Assembly (NCBI GenBank): GCA_947650285.1
Contig: CANTFL010000086.1
Location: forward strand, 434,001 to 498,000
From: Hyaloperonospora brassicae
Lineage: Eukaryota; Oomycota; Peronosporomycetes; Peronosporales; Peronosporaceae
Reading direction: 5' to 3'
Length of the DNA: 64,000 nt
The translations under genes were made by a program, and so were the position numbers. The notes below the pieces were generated by a model. That model did no database searches and was not told where the DNA came from. It saw only the letters and a program-made list of their open reading frames with translations. Of the stretch, positions 12,051-24,450 are shown in pieces. Within the stretch, counting starts at the first letter, position 1; every line of letters starts with the position of its first letter.

Positions 12051-12942
12051 TCACTTCGGAAACTCTGCATTGTTGGACAGAATGATGCCCACGATGACAC
12101 CGAAGATGCCCAGCGCACTAGCGAAAATCTCCACAATCAAAATCGTCACGTACAGCGCAGCGTTCTGAGCATCAGCAAGTACACAGCTGCTACCGGCAAT
12201 GCCGACCGAGACCCTGCATCCAGCAAGTCAAAGTACAAGTTAGAGCAAGACATCTCTGCATGTCCGGAACTCGTCCATGTCGGATCGACAGCTCGTACCC
12301 GCTGGCAAGATTCGTCAAACCCACTGCGATGCCCGACCCAAAGACAGCATAGCCAGCAAAGTACAGCGCGTGCTCGTTGATCTCTTCGTCTCCCTCATGG
12401 CGCAGTCCAGGCTGGTTCATCTGCTCAAGTACCAGAGAGTCTCGTCAACAATCCGCACGCCCCCCGCAGCGCCCACGGGGTCCATTTCGACTGCCAGCAG
12501 TACGACCGCACCTTGCTCTGCAAAATGATTGCAATGATGACGCCGTAGATTGCAGTGGCTTCACAGAAAATGATGCTCACGAGGTTCTTGGACCGCACCC
12601 GCGGGGCCTTGACAGCAGCTCCCAGAAGACTCGAGCCAGTGATAAAGATACCCCTGCGGTGGTCCACAGCAGGCACTCCACCCAGCAGTCAGTCTCTCTC
12701 TCTCTCTCCTCTTCATGCCACACGTCACACGTCACACATTCACACCCACCAGGCAGCACCGACAATGGAAAAGGCCAATCCGAACGCAACGCCCATGTTG
12801 CCCCACGCGTACGGTGAGATGTTACTCAACACATCGCCCCAACCTGTTAATGGCACGAGCAACACGAGCTGCCGTCAGTCTCTACGAACCAAAGGTCTTG
12901 TCACCAGTAAACCCGCTGCGCGAAGGCGACAGAGCGCCCTGA
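12051..12942 (-). CDS. VMA16: V-type H+-ATPase proteolipid subunit c'' (Vma16/ATP6V0B-like)
   Basis: The exons encode the four-helix proteolipid c'' of the membrane V0 rotor that pumps protons into vacuoles. Visible blocks are [80 protein letters not shown] with the c''-specific buried Glu context, [16 protein letters not shown], and the last helix ending [18 protein letters not shown] with stop at 12051. The [18 protein letters not shown] order fits c'' rather than c. The first exon, which should carry the extra N-terminal helix, was not located with confidence; 12942 marks a possible ATG (MSGRSV) whose phase does not join cleanly. Everything from 12870 downwards is firm. Confidence 0.85.
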
Positions 12943-14664
12943 CATATGGACCGTCAGCAGGGCTTTGACAGGCGCTCGTCGCTCACGTGCCTTGGTTCAA
13001 CAGGTGGTCCGTCGCGGCGCTCATTCGAAAGGCGCGCGTGGGTCGAGAAGCGCTTTAGGTATTGTCGCTGGAGTGAGACTGGAGCGACTGTATGACCCGA
13101 GACGCTCCGATCGTACTTAGAGGGTGGCAGAACAGGCCGCTCGTATTGGTCGTTTGCCGCACCCTTTGGCGCGCTGGAATGGATGGGTCTGTTTTGGATT
13201 GCGCAAGAGATACTGCAAAGGATCGGACGTCCTGATGTTGCGAGCCAAAAGGGATGATAGGCTGCAGTCAATGGTACGATGGCTAGCAATAGAGCGTGAA
13301 TAGAGTGGCTCGGTGGGTGGGTGCAGTGACATGTATGAAAATGATAAAAAAAAGCATTTATGTGGCTGAACTTTGCAATGCCATTCGGCCGTCCACAAGA
13401 CGACAAGGTCAGGATCAAACTACACGTATATCAGTGTGACGAGTATCACACACAAGCAATGTCTTTCAGGCTTTCCAATACTCTTCCAGCTTCCCACTCC
13501 AGGTCGCTTTTGCAGCAATGTAGAAAAACTTCGTTTCGTTGTGATCTACTTGCCGCGTGTCGTGTCTCTTCATGGCCCTTAGCGCACGGTATTCGCCATC
13601 TGGTTTGCAAGTACACGTAAGCAGGAGCGCACATATTGTTGGACTCTATCTCGAGACCAAACAGCCGTATCGTTGATGAGGAACGCGTGTGTCGGTGTGT
13701 GGTGTCAACTACGGGCGACAAGATGAGTAGCTGATTGTCCTGATGTGTTAGTGCGACAGATGGATGCGAAGAGCAGCTTAATCGTTAGGTCATTTATGCT
13801 TAAGCTTATGCACTAAGATGAAGATCGATCGATCAGCGAATTACCTAAATGCTTATGCAAGGTATCATGGACGTGCCTTCTTAATTGCCAGTGTGAGAAG
13901 ACCACTTAACTGGCCTCATTTAGACAGAGATGCGTACGTCTCTCCAGTGATCAATCGAGTCGCGGGAACGATACCCCCGATCTATCGCGAAAGATTCAAG
14001 GCTGACAAACAAGCACGAGTCGCGATTTTGCTGGGAAAAGAATCAGATGACAAGTGAGCACGAGCATGTCTGACCGCAGGCGATGATCGCGCGAGTGCAC
14101 AATTCCATCTTATGTACGTGCGCTGGATCCATTCTCAGTTGTGAAGACCGTGTACCAAGATTGTAACTACAGCTGAAGTACGTGCCGTTGCTGTATATGT
14201 CAGTTACTCGTCGTCACACTTTCTTGCTCTCTTTGTCCGATGCGATCGAAAAGTCAGCTATGGATGATTATCGACACTCCAACCTGACTTGATGTTTGTA
14301 AACGATGGAAGAGCGAATAGAATCATAGCAACGCATTTTCATCCAATTACAGAGTACATTTACATGTTTTCAGCCTATCAAACTTATAGGGACAGGGAAG
14401 TACAGTACACCGGCCGTTCCGACGTATTTGGTCGGAGGAGAGCGCCAAATATGTATATGTTAATACAGACCCCAAGTCACAGTTGTATCATCAGCGAATA
14501 TGCGTAATGTCCGACTTCAGATAAGTTTGGTTGGTATACATAGGTATCTTTCAATACAAATTCCTAGTCACGGGTGTGTCATTTGCGTTTTTGAGTGCTG
14601 AGTGAATTCAGATGAGTTTGGTTGATCTGCAGACTAAAACTCCAAGCGAGCCAAAGCGACTGCT
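12943..14664. other. Intergenic, no gene recognised
   Basis: The stretch holds the promoter side of the V-ATPase gene, perhaps its missing first exon, and about 1.5 kb of AT-richer DNA leading to the CryptonO relic. The ORFs (for example 12954-13418 minus, 13818-14057 plus) show no family resemblance. Confidence 0.5.
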
Positions 14665-16672
14665 ATGAAGGCGTTTGTGAGGTTTCGATAGTCTGAGAAT
14701 GCAGATCTAGAGTATGTCAAGGGCTGCATTCAGCGCGATAACACTGGGAGTGCATTGTGTCTGTAATGGATAAGTTCGGCATGTATCTTACATTTAACGA
14801 AGGCAGGGCTGGCAAGCCGCTTGCTATACATTCTTGCATGCAGTACTAACGACAAACGAAGCATTGATTGCTAGATCAGTTCCCGCAGCAGCGTGCTTTA
14901 CTCGAATCACGGCCACTCAAAATGGGTAGAACGTTAGAGAACTACTGTGTCAAGAGATATGGTGTCGGGTTTGTGAAGAAGACCAATGCGTGTACGAAGA
15001 CTGATTTAAATCGGATGATGTGTTATTTGTATCTAAACGCATGCTCGTCTAGTGATTACCAAGATGCAGCTTTGCTGTGCCTTCCTTGGTTCCTATTTGG
15101 ACGTGCGTCGTACTTGACGCTCGTCCGCAAACAGAATGCCCCGATTGATGCGAGCGACGCCTTCTTCGTACGCTTCATTTGCATGAAAACGTGCGAAGAG
15201 CAGAAACTATCGATCTTCCCCACCGACGACTTCGTCACGTGCCCGCTACACGTCATCGCTCTAGCTCTGATCACACAGGCAGCGCGTGTGCCGACCTCAT
15301 CGACAACTTGCCCGCTCAACCAGGGAACATCGCAGTCAGATTTGGCCCTAACCCTCCTCTGCTCGACTTTCTCGGCCACCCGGAGGCTTCCTGCGGCGTC
15401 CAAGCTGCTGCTAGCTTAGATACATACAGCTCGCCATCAATTCACAGCCGCGTCAATCGCCTACTCGACCGCGTCTCCGTTCGAGCTCGGGTAGAGTAGC
15501 AGCTCACTTCACACTCCTTCCGTCATGGCGGTGAGCAGCACGCGAACAGCAGCGCAAATATCGCGGTGCTCTGGATCTTCGACCGCGGTGCCCGGAACAT
15601 GAGCACGAAAAACAAAGCGATTGTCTACGTGTTCAGCACAATGAACCAGGACCACAAGGTTGCAAAGGTGTTAAATGGCTGGAAGCCGAACGAAATCGTG
15701 TCGCTCACCGACTTAAGTCTCTTAGATGCTCAGATTCACAACAGTATACGCAAGGTGCTGACGATGCTGTTTGCAAGCTGTCAGAGCCTCATCGAAACGA
15801 CGTACAATGTCAATCAGCGCTTCCTAGACGTGCTAACCGCGTACCTGGTCATGCATTTCCCACTTCTTAAAGAGGTAAACCCCAACGGTCCAGCTGTAAA
15901 GCGCTTGGAAACTTGCGTGCTGGAATACGGCCGCACCCTTGCCGATTTGCTCGCATGGTCCACGCATCTCGCAACGTTTTTCCGTGAAAAGAAACATAAA
16001 GACGAATAAGAAATATTGAATAAGTCAAGCACAGAGTATGATGAACGCAAACTGATTCACCCAAGCTTATGTCATTGATCATTTTATTCGACATGCAAGA
16101 CGCCAAGACGAGCGCATGGATGCGCTAGAAGCTAAGCTCGATGAAGCGCGGACTTCGAGCAAAAAATTAACAAGTACAGCTAGAAGTATGAAAACGTCAG
16201 CAAATCGACAAAGCACAGAAAGCAGTCGTCGCTAACTCACCTTCACTCAGTATGGTACGAGTGGTACGCACGTGACCCGCGCTTATGGAGCACCCACAGT
16301 GAAAAGCAGAAGTAGTCGGACTAGAAGCTGCTCGCTGCTTTCTTGAAGCTGTTTCTCGATACAGGCTTCACTCGGGACGAGCAAATACCGACGTACCGCG
16401 GCGACGTGCCGGCGCTCGGGTTGCAGGCAGAAGCAAACGTCTTGGCATTCCTCGGCGAGTGCAGCATCCATCTAAAAGGCGCCAATGCGGTGCTGAAGCA
16501 GATGAGCGCGCTTCGTCGGACCAGCAAGCTTAACGGCAGAATCCAGCGCTATCTCAGTCTTCTCTGGTCTGGCGCGATCGTTGATCCATATCCTGAATAC
16601 ACACAAGACATTCTTGAAGAAGTGTTAGGCAAGGCAGTTAAAAAACACGCAGCTAATTCCTTCCATTCATAA
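14665..16672 (+). pseudogene. CryptonO-like tyrosine-recombinase transposon relic
   Basis: The plus strand carries a decayed Crypton protein. It starts MKAFVRFR at 14665, runs through ENADLEYVKGCIQRDNTG, DKFGMYLTFNEGRAGKPLA, LKMGRTLENYC and DYQDAALLCLPW into the recombinase core. Catalytic positions can be placed: the first Arg in LFGRAS, HxxR as HSFR near 15515, and Tyr in NKAIVYVFS near 15625. A C-terminal part follows at 16230-16672 (WYEWYARDPRLWS, then KLFLDTGFTRDEQIP). At least one frameshift near 15300, a TAG at about 15497, and several other stops make it non-functional. Cryptons move by tyrosine recombination without terminal repeats, and none were found here. Confidence 0.8.
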
Positions 16673-17328
16673 ATTGATAATAAGTAACACATTTGCACGT
16701 ACAAAAGCAGAAAAAAGATGGGTGACCTACAATTAAAACACATGATAAGTACGATGTACCAGGAGTGTATCCATTTGTATGATACGTAAGAGAGTCGGAC
16801 TTTTATGGTATGAAGCCCGCCCTTGATGGAAGATATCATATGGTTAATATACTTATGTTTACAGTAAATAAGAAAGATCCCAGGACAAATGTAGAATCAT
16901 TATACAGTAGAGCCCCTATTTGCTCATACAATTGGGCGGATAAAAATATTAGGTCGTAGAGGATGTTAGGTAGGAGAGTTGAAAATTGTCACGTGTTCTC
17001 CATTTATAAGGGGTTAGTGGTAGCCACGTGTTGCGAAGTCTCCGACATAAATCGATCAGAAACAATAAAAAATTAGCACGAAGTTCCTACAAGCCAGCCC
17101 AGAAACACTGACCGCCTGCAACGGGGCACTAATCGCTTTGTACTAGAATACCATTCATAGCCAACTCTATGTGACAACAGCAAAGGCCAGTGCCCTGCTA
17201 GGCATAGCCACTATACAGAGGAGGAGTAACAACGAAGGCAATACTCTATTTGTGGGAAAAGTAAAACTGTTATTTGATATGATTTAGAAACCGATATATA
17301 GCCATCATCTTCTTGCCAATTGCCTCTC
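16673..17328. other. Intergenic with a MITE-like fragment
   Basis: From 16905 (TA then CAGTAGAGCCCC) the sequence aligns by eye with the reverse complement of the MITE at 1081-1255, for about 90 bp; its far end is not recognisable. The rest has no gene. Confidence 0.45.
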
Positions 17329-17333
17329 AGTCC

Positions 17334-17617
17334 TGTTGAAACTTGAGCGGGAGGCGAAGAGAAAACGGAGCGGAGAGACCGGAGAGAACGAAGCGGAGAA
17401 CACTTGCTCACTTGAGGGAGGATTCGAAAGTGATTGATTCATAGGTCTTAACTCTGCCTACCCTAGACTGCATCCAATCACATGGTGCATCTAATCAACC
17501 TGATTTACACGCGTCCAATCATCCTACGCGTCTAATCATCTCTGAGGTAATTACCGACGTAAGAACTATCCCGTAAAAACTACGCTTAAGTTCGGATTGT
17601 ACCGGTAACCCTCAATA
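17334..17617 (-). repeat. Copia-1 3' LTR
   Basis: 284 bp, running on the minus strand from TATTGAGGG to TTTCAACA. No difference from the 5' LTR at 21673-21956 was seen. For the minus-strand element this is the 3' copy; the polypurine tract (17618-17627) adjoins it. Confidence 0.93.
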
Positions 17618-17624
17618 CGCCCCC

Positions 17625-20600
17625 TCAATCCGAACACGCACAGATGCCGAGCGCCGCCGTCAAGTCCTTGTGGCGTGGTCCGTGAAGTCCCTTCGTCATG
17701 ATGTCTGCCAACATCACTGTCGTCTCGCAGTATTCCAGCTTCACTTCACCGCGCTTGACCTCATCACGGATGTGGTGGTACTTGATGTCGATGTGCTTGG
17801 CGCGGCCGTGGTTGACCGGGTTCTTCGTCATCTTGATGCACGATTGGTTGTCTTCACGGATCATGAGCTCGGGTCCTTCCTCGTTAGCGGCCGCCATGAT
17901 CTCGCATAGCAAGCGATGAATCCACTTGCCCTCTTGGATCGCCAGACTCAGCGCGATGTACTCCGCTTCACTTGTCGACAGCGACACGCTTGGCTGTTTC
18001 TTGCTGCCCCAACTCACTGGCGCACCCAATAGCATGAAGACGTAGCCAGACGTCGACTTGCGATCAGCAACGTCACCGGCCCAGTCTGCATCCGAGTAGC
18101 CACGAAAGTCGATCTTCGCACTTGGTTTGTAGCAGACTCCATGCGTCTTGGTGCCTTGTAGGTAGCGAAAGATGCGCTTGACCGCAACCCAGTGCTCTTC
18201 TTGAGGGTTCTCCATGAAGCGCGACACAAAGCTCACAGCATAGGCGATGTCCGGTCGCGTTGCGGTCGTCAGATGCATCAAAGCACCAACTGCTTCACGG
18301 AACGGAACATCGATCTTGCTTGCAGAGTTGCTCGACACCAGTCGAGAGCTGACGTCCACAGGACTTGCCACAGCCTTGCACTCATCCATTCCAAAGCGCT
18401 TGAGAATATCGTCGACATAACGGCGCTGACACATCGTCACGCTGCCATCTTTACCATCCAATAGCTCGATACCAAGGACAAACGCACACTTGCCGCTGTC
18501 CGTCATCTCGAAGCGTGTCTTGAGGTCGTTCTTGGTGCGCGCAATCAGCTCGAGCGAGCTTCCAGTCACCAAGACATCGTCCACGTAGACCAGCACAAAA
18601 AGACAATGGCCTTCCGAAGTCATGATGTAGAGACACGGATCGAATCCTGACGCTTGAAAACCAATCGAGCGTATGAACTCGTCGAAGGTCTCGTTCCAAA
18701 CACGCGAGGCTTGCTTGAGACCGTAGATCGCCTTGATCAACTCGAGACAGTCGAAATCACCGTCCATCTTGACACCTTCGGGAACGGCGCAGAACACCTT
18801 CTCCTTCATCACTCCATACAGGAACGCAGTCACCACATCAAGCTGGTCGAGGGGCCATCCAAAGTGCTTAGCGATGGCGATGACCATTCGCAGCGTCACA
18901 TACTTGACCACGGGCGAGAATGTCTCCGTGTAGTCAATGCCGTACTTTTGACGAAAGCCCTTGGCCACAAGTCGTGCCTTGTATTTCTCGATTGACCCAT
19001 CCGCCTTGCGCTTGATCTTGAAGACCCACTTGGTGCCAATGGCGCTTTGTCCGTTGGGTAACTTGGCCGCACGGAAGACACCGCGAAGCTTCATTGAATC
19101 GAGCTCCGCATTAATTGCCTTGCGCCAGTGTACTTGGTCCGGGCCACCCACTGCTTCTTCAAATGTCGACGGCTCCGACAAATCCATTGCTGCTTCGACA
19201 GCATTTGCACTCGCATGCCAAAACGCGGGGGAAGTCGGTGTGTCATGTTGCTCTTCCGACTTCCTTTCTTCATCTTCATTGGCTCGACGTGATGAGCGGT
19301 CATCCGGCGCGCTTGATTCTTCCAATCCGGGTCGTTGGCGCACTGCTCGGGGCATACTTGCATCTTCATCCTCGTGAGTGGGTTGGGCCTTGCGCTTTCC
19401 CGTTTGTTTGAAGTACCTAGGACGCGGATCTTCATCATCCAGCTCGATCGATTCGAAGTCCAGGCCATCAACGTCGTCATCGGCGATCAGCATTGAAAGT
19501 CCAAATGCCGACTCATCGAAGTTGACATCGCGACTTATCATCACCTGCCCCGCCTCGATGTCGTAAACTCGATACGCCTTGGACGCTTCTTCGTAGCCCA
19601 AAAACAATCCAGCACGCGCCTTGGGATCCCACTTGAGTCGTTTCTCCTTCGGGGTCAAGATGTATGCTTGGCACCCGAAAACACGCATGTGCTTGACACT
19701 TGGCTTGGAATTGTAGACAATCTCGAACGGTGTCTTGTGCGAGATCTTGGGTGACGGCAGACGGTTCTTCACATAGACAGCCGTCATTGCCGCTTCAGCC
19801 CAGAAGCGCTTGTCCAGCTTGGCATGATGGAGCATGCTGCGACCGATTGTGACGATGGTCCGAATCGCGCGTTCAGCAGTTCCGTTGGCTTGATGCGCGT
19901 ATGGCACCGTGGTTTGCTGCTCGATGCCTTCGCCTTCGTAGAAATCTTGAAGCGAGTTCGTTGCAAATTCGCGCGCTCCATCGTGTCGCACAAACTTGAC
20001 CTTCTTGTTGAACTGCGCCTGGACCATCGTGATGTACTTCTTGATGCACTCTTCACTCTCCGACTTGGCATGAAGACAAAATCCCTTCATGCACCCGCTG
20101 GCTTCATCCACAATCAGCAGCAGGTACTTGCTGCCACCCAGAGATTTTTCTTCCATGGGCCCGCAGATGTCGAAGTGGAGCAGCTCGAAGGTGTTGTAGG
20201 TGCGCTTGTCACGGTTGCTCGGGAATGGTTTTTGGACCATCTTCCCTTCTTGGCATCCTCGACACACACTTGGTCCATTCGGCTTGGAACAGATCGGAGC
20301 GTCCTTGATCATGTTGCTTGCCACCATCTTGCGAAGCACGTCGACTGGAGCATGACCCATTCGCGCGTGTAGATCAACGGCGTTGCCGCGTGATGCCACA
20401 TTGGCCGATCGCTGCGTCGTGCGAAGCCAGTAGAGTCCATCTACAAGATCGGCAGCTGCCACCACTTGGTTGGAATCCTTGCGAGCAACGTACATCGTAG
20501 CCCCGTCGAACACCACTTGGAAGTTGCCATGCTTGTTAATCTGCGGCACCGAAAGCAGATTTTTGCTCATGCTGGGCACATAGAGCGCGTTCTTGATCTC

Positions 20601-21668
20601 GATCTCGCGCTCATCCCCGTTAGGCAGGACCACCTTTTCAACGATAGTCCCCACACCTTTGATGGCTGCCTTGTTGCCATCAGCCACCAGGATCTCGCCA
20701 TCGTTGCCTTCGACCAAGCTTGTAAACTTGAACTTGTCGTGGCAGATGTGATGTGTTGCCCCGCTGTCAACGGCCCACATCCCTGATCCATTCTTGTTCG
20801 TCGAAACGCCGCATTCGAACGAAACTGCAAACGCCACTCGATCGTAGCTGCTGCCTTCATCATAATGTCGCCACTGGACATTGTTTGCCCCGCGTCCACG
20901 ACCATTGCCGCCGCGTCGGGCTCCTCGACTTTCATCCTTTTGCTTCGTCCAGCAACGCTCTGCCGTGTGCCCCACCTTGCCACAATACGTGCATTGGTAG
21001 GGCTCGCGCTCGGTACTGAATGCCTTTGTCGCATCTTCAGCCTTCACCGATGTCGTTGCCGTCGTCATCTTCTCGCCTTGCCGCTTGGTGTGCTCATTCG
21101 TCAGCACTTTGACCACATCTTGCGTACGCAGCTCTGCATTGCTCATCTCCATGTTCAGAACAACGTTCTCGAAGCTCTTCGGGAGACTGAGCAGCAAGCA
21201 GATCGCAACGTCTTCGTCTTCCATCTTGGCACCGATGCTGCGAAGCTTGGCGCTGATGTTCAGGACTTCGTTGCAGTGATGCAAGACGTTGCCTCCTTCC
21301 GCCATCTTGATGCTGAACAGCTGGCGCTTGAGGTAGATGCGTCCCGCCTTCTGCGACCCACCATAGAGCATCTTCAACCGCGACCACGCTGCCCATGCTT
21401 CTTCACAGCTGTCGACCACATGGTGGTAGTCCGCGTCCATGTGCAGCAACATCAACCCGAACGCGATGTTGCTCGACTTGACGTACTCATCTGACGCTCG
21501 CGGGTCGGTGAAGGTTGGAGACGTTTCGCGGTTCACGACGTGCCAGACGGACTTCGTCAAGAACACGCCACGCATGTAGCGACACCAGGTTGAGTAGTTA
21601 TCCCCATCGAACTTATCGATGGAGACACTGGTCGAGGCGTTGCTGGAGGACATGGCGCTTGGGCTCAT
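17625..21668 (-). CDS. Copia-1 gag-pol polyprotein, 1347 residues
   Basis: A single open frame. Gag spans about residues 1-245 with a CCHC knuckle (C226, C229, H234, C239). Aspartic protease has DSG at 301-303. Integrase shows H434, H439, C469, C472 and the triad D500, D563, E599 with exactly 35 residues between the last two. Reverse transcriptase has TAFLYG near 947 and YVDD at 1028-1031. RNase H ([17 protein letters not shown]) ends the chain. This order (PR-IN-RT-RH) defines Ty1/copia. The ATG lies inside the primer-binding site, 5 nt from the 5' LTR, and the TGA is next to the polypurine tract, so there is practically no untranslated interior. No stop or frameshift was found; all catalytic residues are present. 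Confidence 0.95.
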   Translation of the reverse strand: MSPSAMSSSNASTSVSIDKFDGDNYSTWCRYMRGVFLTKSVWHVVNRETSPTFTDPRASDEYVKSSNIAFGLMLLHMDADYHHVVDSCEEAWAAWSRLKMLYGGSQKAGRIYLKRQLFSIKMAEGGNVLHHCNEVLNISAKLRSIGAKMEDEDVAICLLLSLPKSFENVVLNMEMSNAELRTQDVVKVLTNEHTKRQGEKMTTATTSVKAEDATKAFSTEREPYQCTYCGKVGHTAERCWTKQKDESRGARRGGNGRGRGANNVQWRHYDEGSSYDRVAFAVSFECGVSTNKNGSGMWAVDSGATHHICHDKFKFTSLVEGNDGEILVADGNKAAIKGVGTIVEKVVLPNGDEREIEIKNALYVPSMSKNLLSVPQINKHGNFQVVFDGATMYVARKDSNQVVAAADLVDGLYWLRTTQRSANVASRGNAVDLHARMGHAPVDVLRKMVASNMIKDAPICSKPNGPSVCRGCQEGKMVQKPFPSNRDKRTYNTFELLHFDICGPMEEKSLGGSKYLLLIVDEASGCMKGFCLHAKSESEECIKKYITMVQAQFNKKVKFVRHDGAREFATNSLQDFYEGEGIEQQTTVPYAHQANGTAERAIRTIVTIGRSMLHHAKLDKRFWAEAAMTAVYVKNRLPSPKISHKTPFEIVYNSKPSVKHMRVFGCQAYILTPKEKRLKWDPKARAGLFLGYEEASKAYRVYDIEAGQVMISRDVNFDESAFGLSMLIADDDVDGLDFESIELDDEDPRPRYFKQTGKRKAQPTHEDEDASMPRAVRQRPGLEESSAPDDRSSRRANEDEERKSEEQHDTPTSPAFWHASANAVEAAMDLSEPSTFEEAVGGPDQVHWRKAINAELDSMKLRGVFRAAKLPNGQSAIGTKWVFKIKRKADGSIEKYKARLVAKGFRQKYGIDYTETFSPVVKYVTLRMVIAIAKHFGWPLDQLDVVTAFLYGVMKEKVFCAVPEGVKMDGDFDCLELIKAIYGLKQASRVWNETFDEFIRSIGFQASGFDPCLYIMTSEGHCLFVLVYVDDVLVTGSSLELIARTKNDLKTRFEMTDSGKCAFVLGIELLDGKDGSVTMCQRRYVDDILKRFGMDECKAVASPVDVSSRLVSSNSASKIDVPFREAVGALMHLTTATRPDIAYAVSFVSRFMENPQEEHWVAVKRIFRYLQGTKTHGVCYKPSAKIDFRGYSDADWAGDVADRKSTSGYVFMLLGAPVSWGSKKQPSVSLSTSEAEYIALSLAIQEGKWIHRLLCEIMAAANEEGPELMIREDNQSCIKMTKNPVNHGRAKHIDIKYHHIRDEVKRGEVKLEYCETTVMLADIMTKGLHGPRHKDLTAALGICACSD

Positions 21669-21672
21669 AACC

Positions 21673-21956
21673 TGTTGAAACTTGAGCGGGAGGCGAAGAG
21701 AAAACGGAGCGGAGAGACCGGAGAGAACGAAGCGGAGAACACTTGCTCACTTGAGGGAGGATTCGAAAGTGATTGATTCATAGGTCTTAACTCTGCCTAC
21801 CCTAGACTGCATCCAATCACATGGTGCATCTAATCAACCTGATTTACACGCGTCCAATCATCCTACGCGTCTAATCATCTCTGAGGTAATTACCGACGTA
21901 AGAACTATCCCGTAAAAACTACGCTTAAGTTCGGATTGTACCGGTAACCCTCAATA
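21673..21956 (-). repeat. Copia-1 5' LTR
   Basis: 284 bp, apparently identical to the copy at 17334-17617. It must carry the element promoter. The PBS follows at 21661-21672. Confidence 0.93.
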
Positions 21957-21961
21957 AGTCC

Positions 21962-22385
21962 CAAATGTCCCGAAATCTGGTTAGTCAAGGTTGATACTGC
22001 CATCTACCTGACCAGTCACTCCATTGACAAGTGTATATAGTGTATTATAGATAAACCTGTCAAATTTGATATGAACCGTGGTGCGCAGTGTCATATATAA
22101 CAATAACATCAAATTCGAAAGATGCGAACACCCTCCAGTCATTAGCAGCCCTCAGAAACATCAAATGAGCCTGTATTCGTGTTCAGCACCTAATCTCAGC
22201 ACAATTTGTAGCTTTAGCGACTCGACAACGAACTTGCCGCGCAACAAAGTGTTGGTCATGCGTTGTGCATATGCAGTGGAGGGTAGATTTGCATGCTTAA
22301 CTTTCAGTTTGTGCGAGTCTGTGTAACAACTGTGTGTACAATTTAAATTAGTGTTGTGCTTGACTCATTCGTTTCGTGTACGCGT
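21962..22385. other. Intergenic, no gene recognised
   Basis: Host side of the copia-1 insertion. One 82-codon ORF at 22078-22326 resembles nothing I know. Confidence 0.4.
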
Positions 22386-22525
22386 GTAGCTCAATTGGGT
22401 TGGTGTGGAAGCACCATCCGAGAGGTCACCAGTTCAAGCACCGGTTCAAGCAAAATATTAAGTTAAGCCTTCGGGTACTGGTGTACGGGGTTCACCAGCA
22501 CTGCCTGCCAGCAGTGACGTACCCT
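22386..22525 (+). mobile_element. tRNA-derived SINE-like copy
   Basis: The 5' part, GTAGCTCAATTGGG, resembles a tRNA A box, and AGGTCACCAGTTCAAGC a B box. The tail CTTCGGGTACTGG ... CACCAGCACTGCCTGCC ... CAGTGACGTACCC is shared with the copy at 25938-26077. The tRNA arms do not pair well enough for a functional tRNA gene. A pol III-transcribed SINE is the likeliest reading. Confidence 0.6.
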
Positions 22526-23094
22526 ACTTTCGAGATAATGACACCATCATAGACATAGGAAGAATTTTGCTGCTTCAACCGCTGACGGAATAAAATAATT
22601 GGACATCAAAGTGAAATCACTCACAGTAAGAGAATAACGCACAAATATATAAATCGCTGTTCGGTTTGCTAATTTGCCGTTCACGCAACGATGCCGTCGC
22701 GACCCAAACATGTTAGTTGTTAAGAGTTGGAAGTAGTGTTGCTGCACTTGTTGCAGAAGATGTATAAGTAAAAGTGATATATAATAAGCAATAACTTTCC
22801 TCGTTCGTTAATACCCACATGCATGCGAAACGGACTGCAACTATACCGTCTATATTTCACGTCTATCCCGCTCCATCCCATCTGTTTCTACATCGACAAG
22901 ACGACGTGGTAATCTCGTCGCTTCGTTTCATATGTCGCAACATCCTGGTGGCCCGACGTGGCGATATCGTCGCCTCGTCCCATCTGTCAGGATGTCAAGT
23001 CTGTTAGCCGATCAGGTACGGTTGTTACTTACCGTGTGATAGGGTATTGCCCTTGGCCTTCACGACCTGTCAAAAACAATAGCTTCTAATATAG
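22526..23094. other. Intergenic, no gene recognised
   Basis: AT-rich; short ORFs only. No terminal repeat of the following pogo relic was found here. Confidence 0.4.
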
Positions 23095-24450
23095 GTAACC
23101 TGACGTATGTACAGAAGAAGAAGATCTGCCAGTGGCTTGACGCAAACACCGCTCTTACACAGTCACAGCTGGTAGATAAGGCGAAGCGCGAGTTCAGTCT
23201 CTTCAAGGCGCCAGTCCAGGGGACGATATCCGGCATTCTGCGTGATCGTCAGGTATTACTGCACGTTATGGACCTCGACCTCAAGACTAAGCGGATCCGA
23301 GTGCTCTAGTTTCCTGCAGTCGATGAATCCCTTGCGAATTGGGTGCTGCAGTGTCAAGCCAAGCGCGTGATGCTAAGCGGATACCTGATCAAGGCGAGCG
23401 AATCGTTTTGCAACATTGAGCGTTATTCAAGAAGACCATTTGCTGTTGTTTTTGAATGGGTGGCTTCGGGCTTTCCAGGGACGTCACGTATTTAAGCAAC
23501 TTAGCACCCATAGTGATAGCGGCTCTGTAAACTCGGGAAAGATACCCACGCAGCGCGATGCCATCCGGGAACGTCTTAAAGAAGTCCCTCTTGCTGAAAT
23601 CCACAACATGGACGTAACGGGGCTGTTTTACTGCCTTGCGCCCGATAAGACTATCGCTCAACGACAAGTGGAAGGATCATCGAAGACAAAGACTAGTGTG
23701 GCGGTCGCTCTGATGTGAAATGCTGACGGCTCGGGAAAGCGCGAGCCCCCCATCATTGGTCTTCAAAGAAGCCGCGCTGTTTCCAGAAGAAGACTGGTGA
23801 TCTGGCTTCAACTGTCGCAGCAGCCTCAAGGCTTGGATGACCGGTACCATTTTATGAGAGTGACTTCATGATCTTGACAACGTCCTGCGCTCTCAAAAAC
23901 GAAACATCGTTCTCCTTCTCCACAATTCATCGGCGTATACTGCATATGATATGGAGTTAAATAGCGTGAAAGTCGTGTTCCTTCCTTCAAACACGACCTC
24001 GATGCTGCAGCCAATGGACACCGGTACCATCGCCTCATTTAAGCGTCGATACCAGATCTCCAGCTCGAGAACGCTTTGAATATGGAGGAACCAGGATTAC
24101 AGACCAGTATCTACACGCTGGACCAGCTCAAGGCTATGAAGTGGATAAAATCCTGCTGGCGTGACGTATCAAGCAATGCTATTTTAAACTGCTTTCGGCA
24201 CACAGGGATCGTGCCTGGCCGTACCACCACTCACAGATCACGCAATGACGGTGATGACCAACTGAATACCAGCCTGCTAACACAAATGTTATATCTACGC
24301 ATCCGCAACCAGATGGACCTGAACGACTCCATTTGCTGCACCGCCGAGGCCGACACGGACATGGAAGCGCTAGCTACCACGTCCCTGATCAGCGAAGAAA
24401 TGGACGCTGGGTTTCTGCTCATGGCCCAAGAGAGCAGCGACTTCAGATAG
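23095..24450 (+). pseudogene. pogo/Tigger-like transposase relic
   Basis: Pieces in changing frames follow the order of a pogo-type transposase. The CENP-B-like HTH segment reads KKKICQWLDANTALTQSQLV. The first catalytic Asp lies in NMDVTGLFY, then SSKTKTSVAVAL and NADGSGKREPPIIG. The second-Asp block reads IVLLLHNSSAYT, where relatives have a DN pair, so Asp has become His. VVFLPSNTTSMLQPMDTG and FKRRYQ follow, then a C-terminal part up to 24450. Stops (for example near 23309 and 23716) and frameshifts break it. The enzyme would have inserted at TA. It is dead by both reading frame and active site. Confidence 0.78.

Larger units (their letters stand above)
17329..21961 (-). mobile_element. 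Copia-1: young, complete Ty1/copia LTR retrotransposon with target duplication
   Basis: Two 284-bp LTRs (17334-17617 and 21673-21956) look identical base for base. They are flanked by a direct 5-bp repeat AGTCC (17329-17333 and 21957-21961). The internal 4,055 bp consist almost wholly of one ORF on the minus strand. The primer-binding site next to the 5' LTR reads GGTTATGAGCCC on the minus strand, complementary to a methionine-tRNA anticodon arm (half-tRNA priming as in Drosophila copia). A short G-run, GAGGGGGCG, adjoins the 3' LTR as polypurine tract. Identical LTRs and an open reading frame mean very recent insertion and possible activity. Confidence 0.95.

Noticed and set aside
22386..22460. 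A functional tRNA gene
   Set aside because: A- and B-box-like sequences are present, but acceptor and anticodon arms do not pair and the unit has a SINE-like tail shared with another copy.
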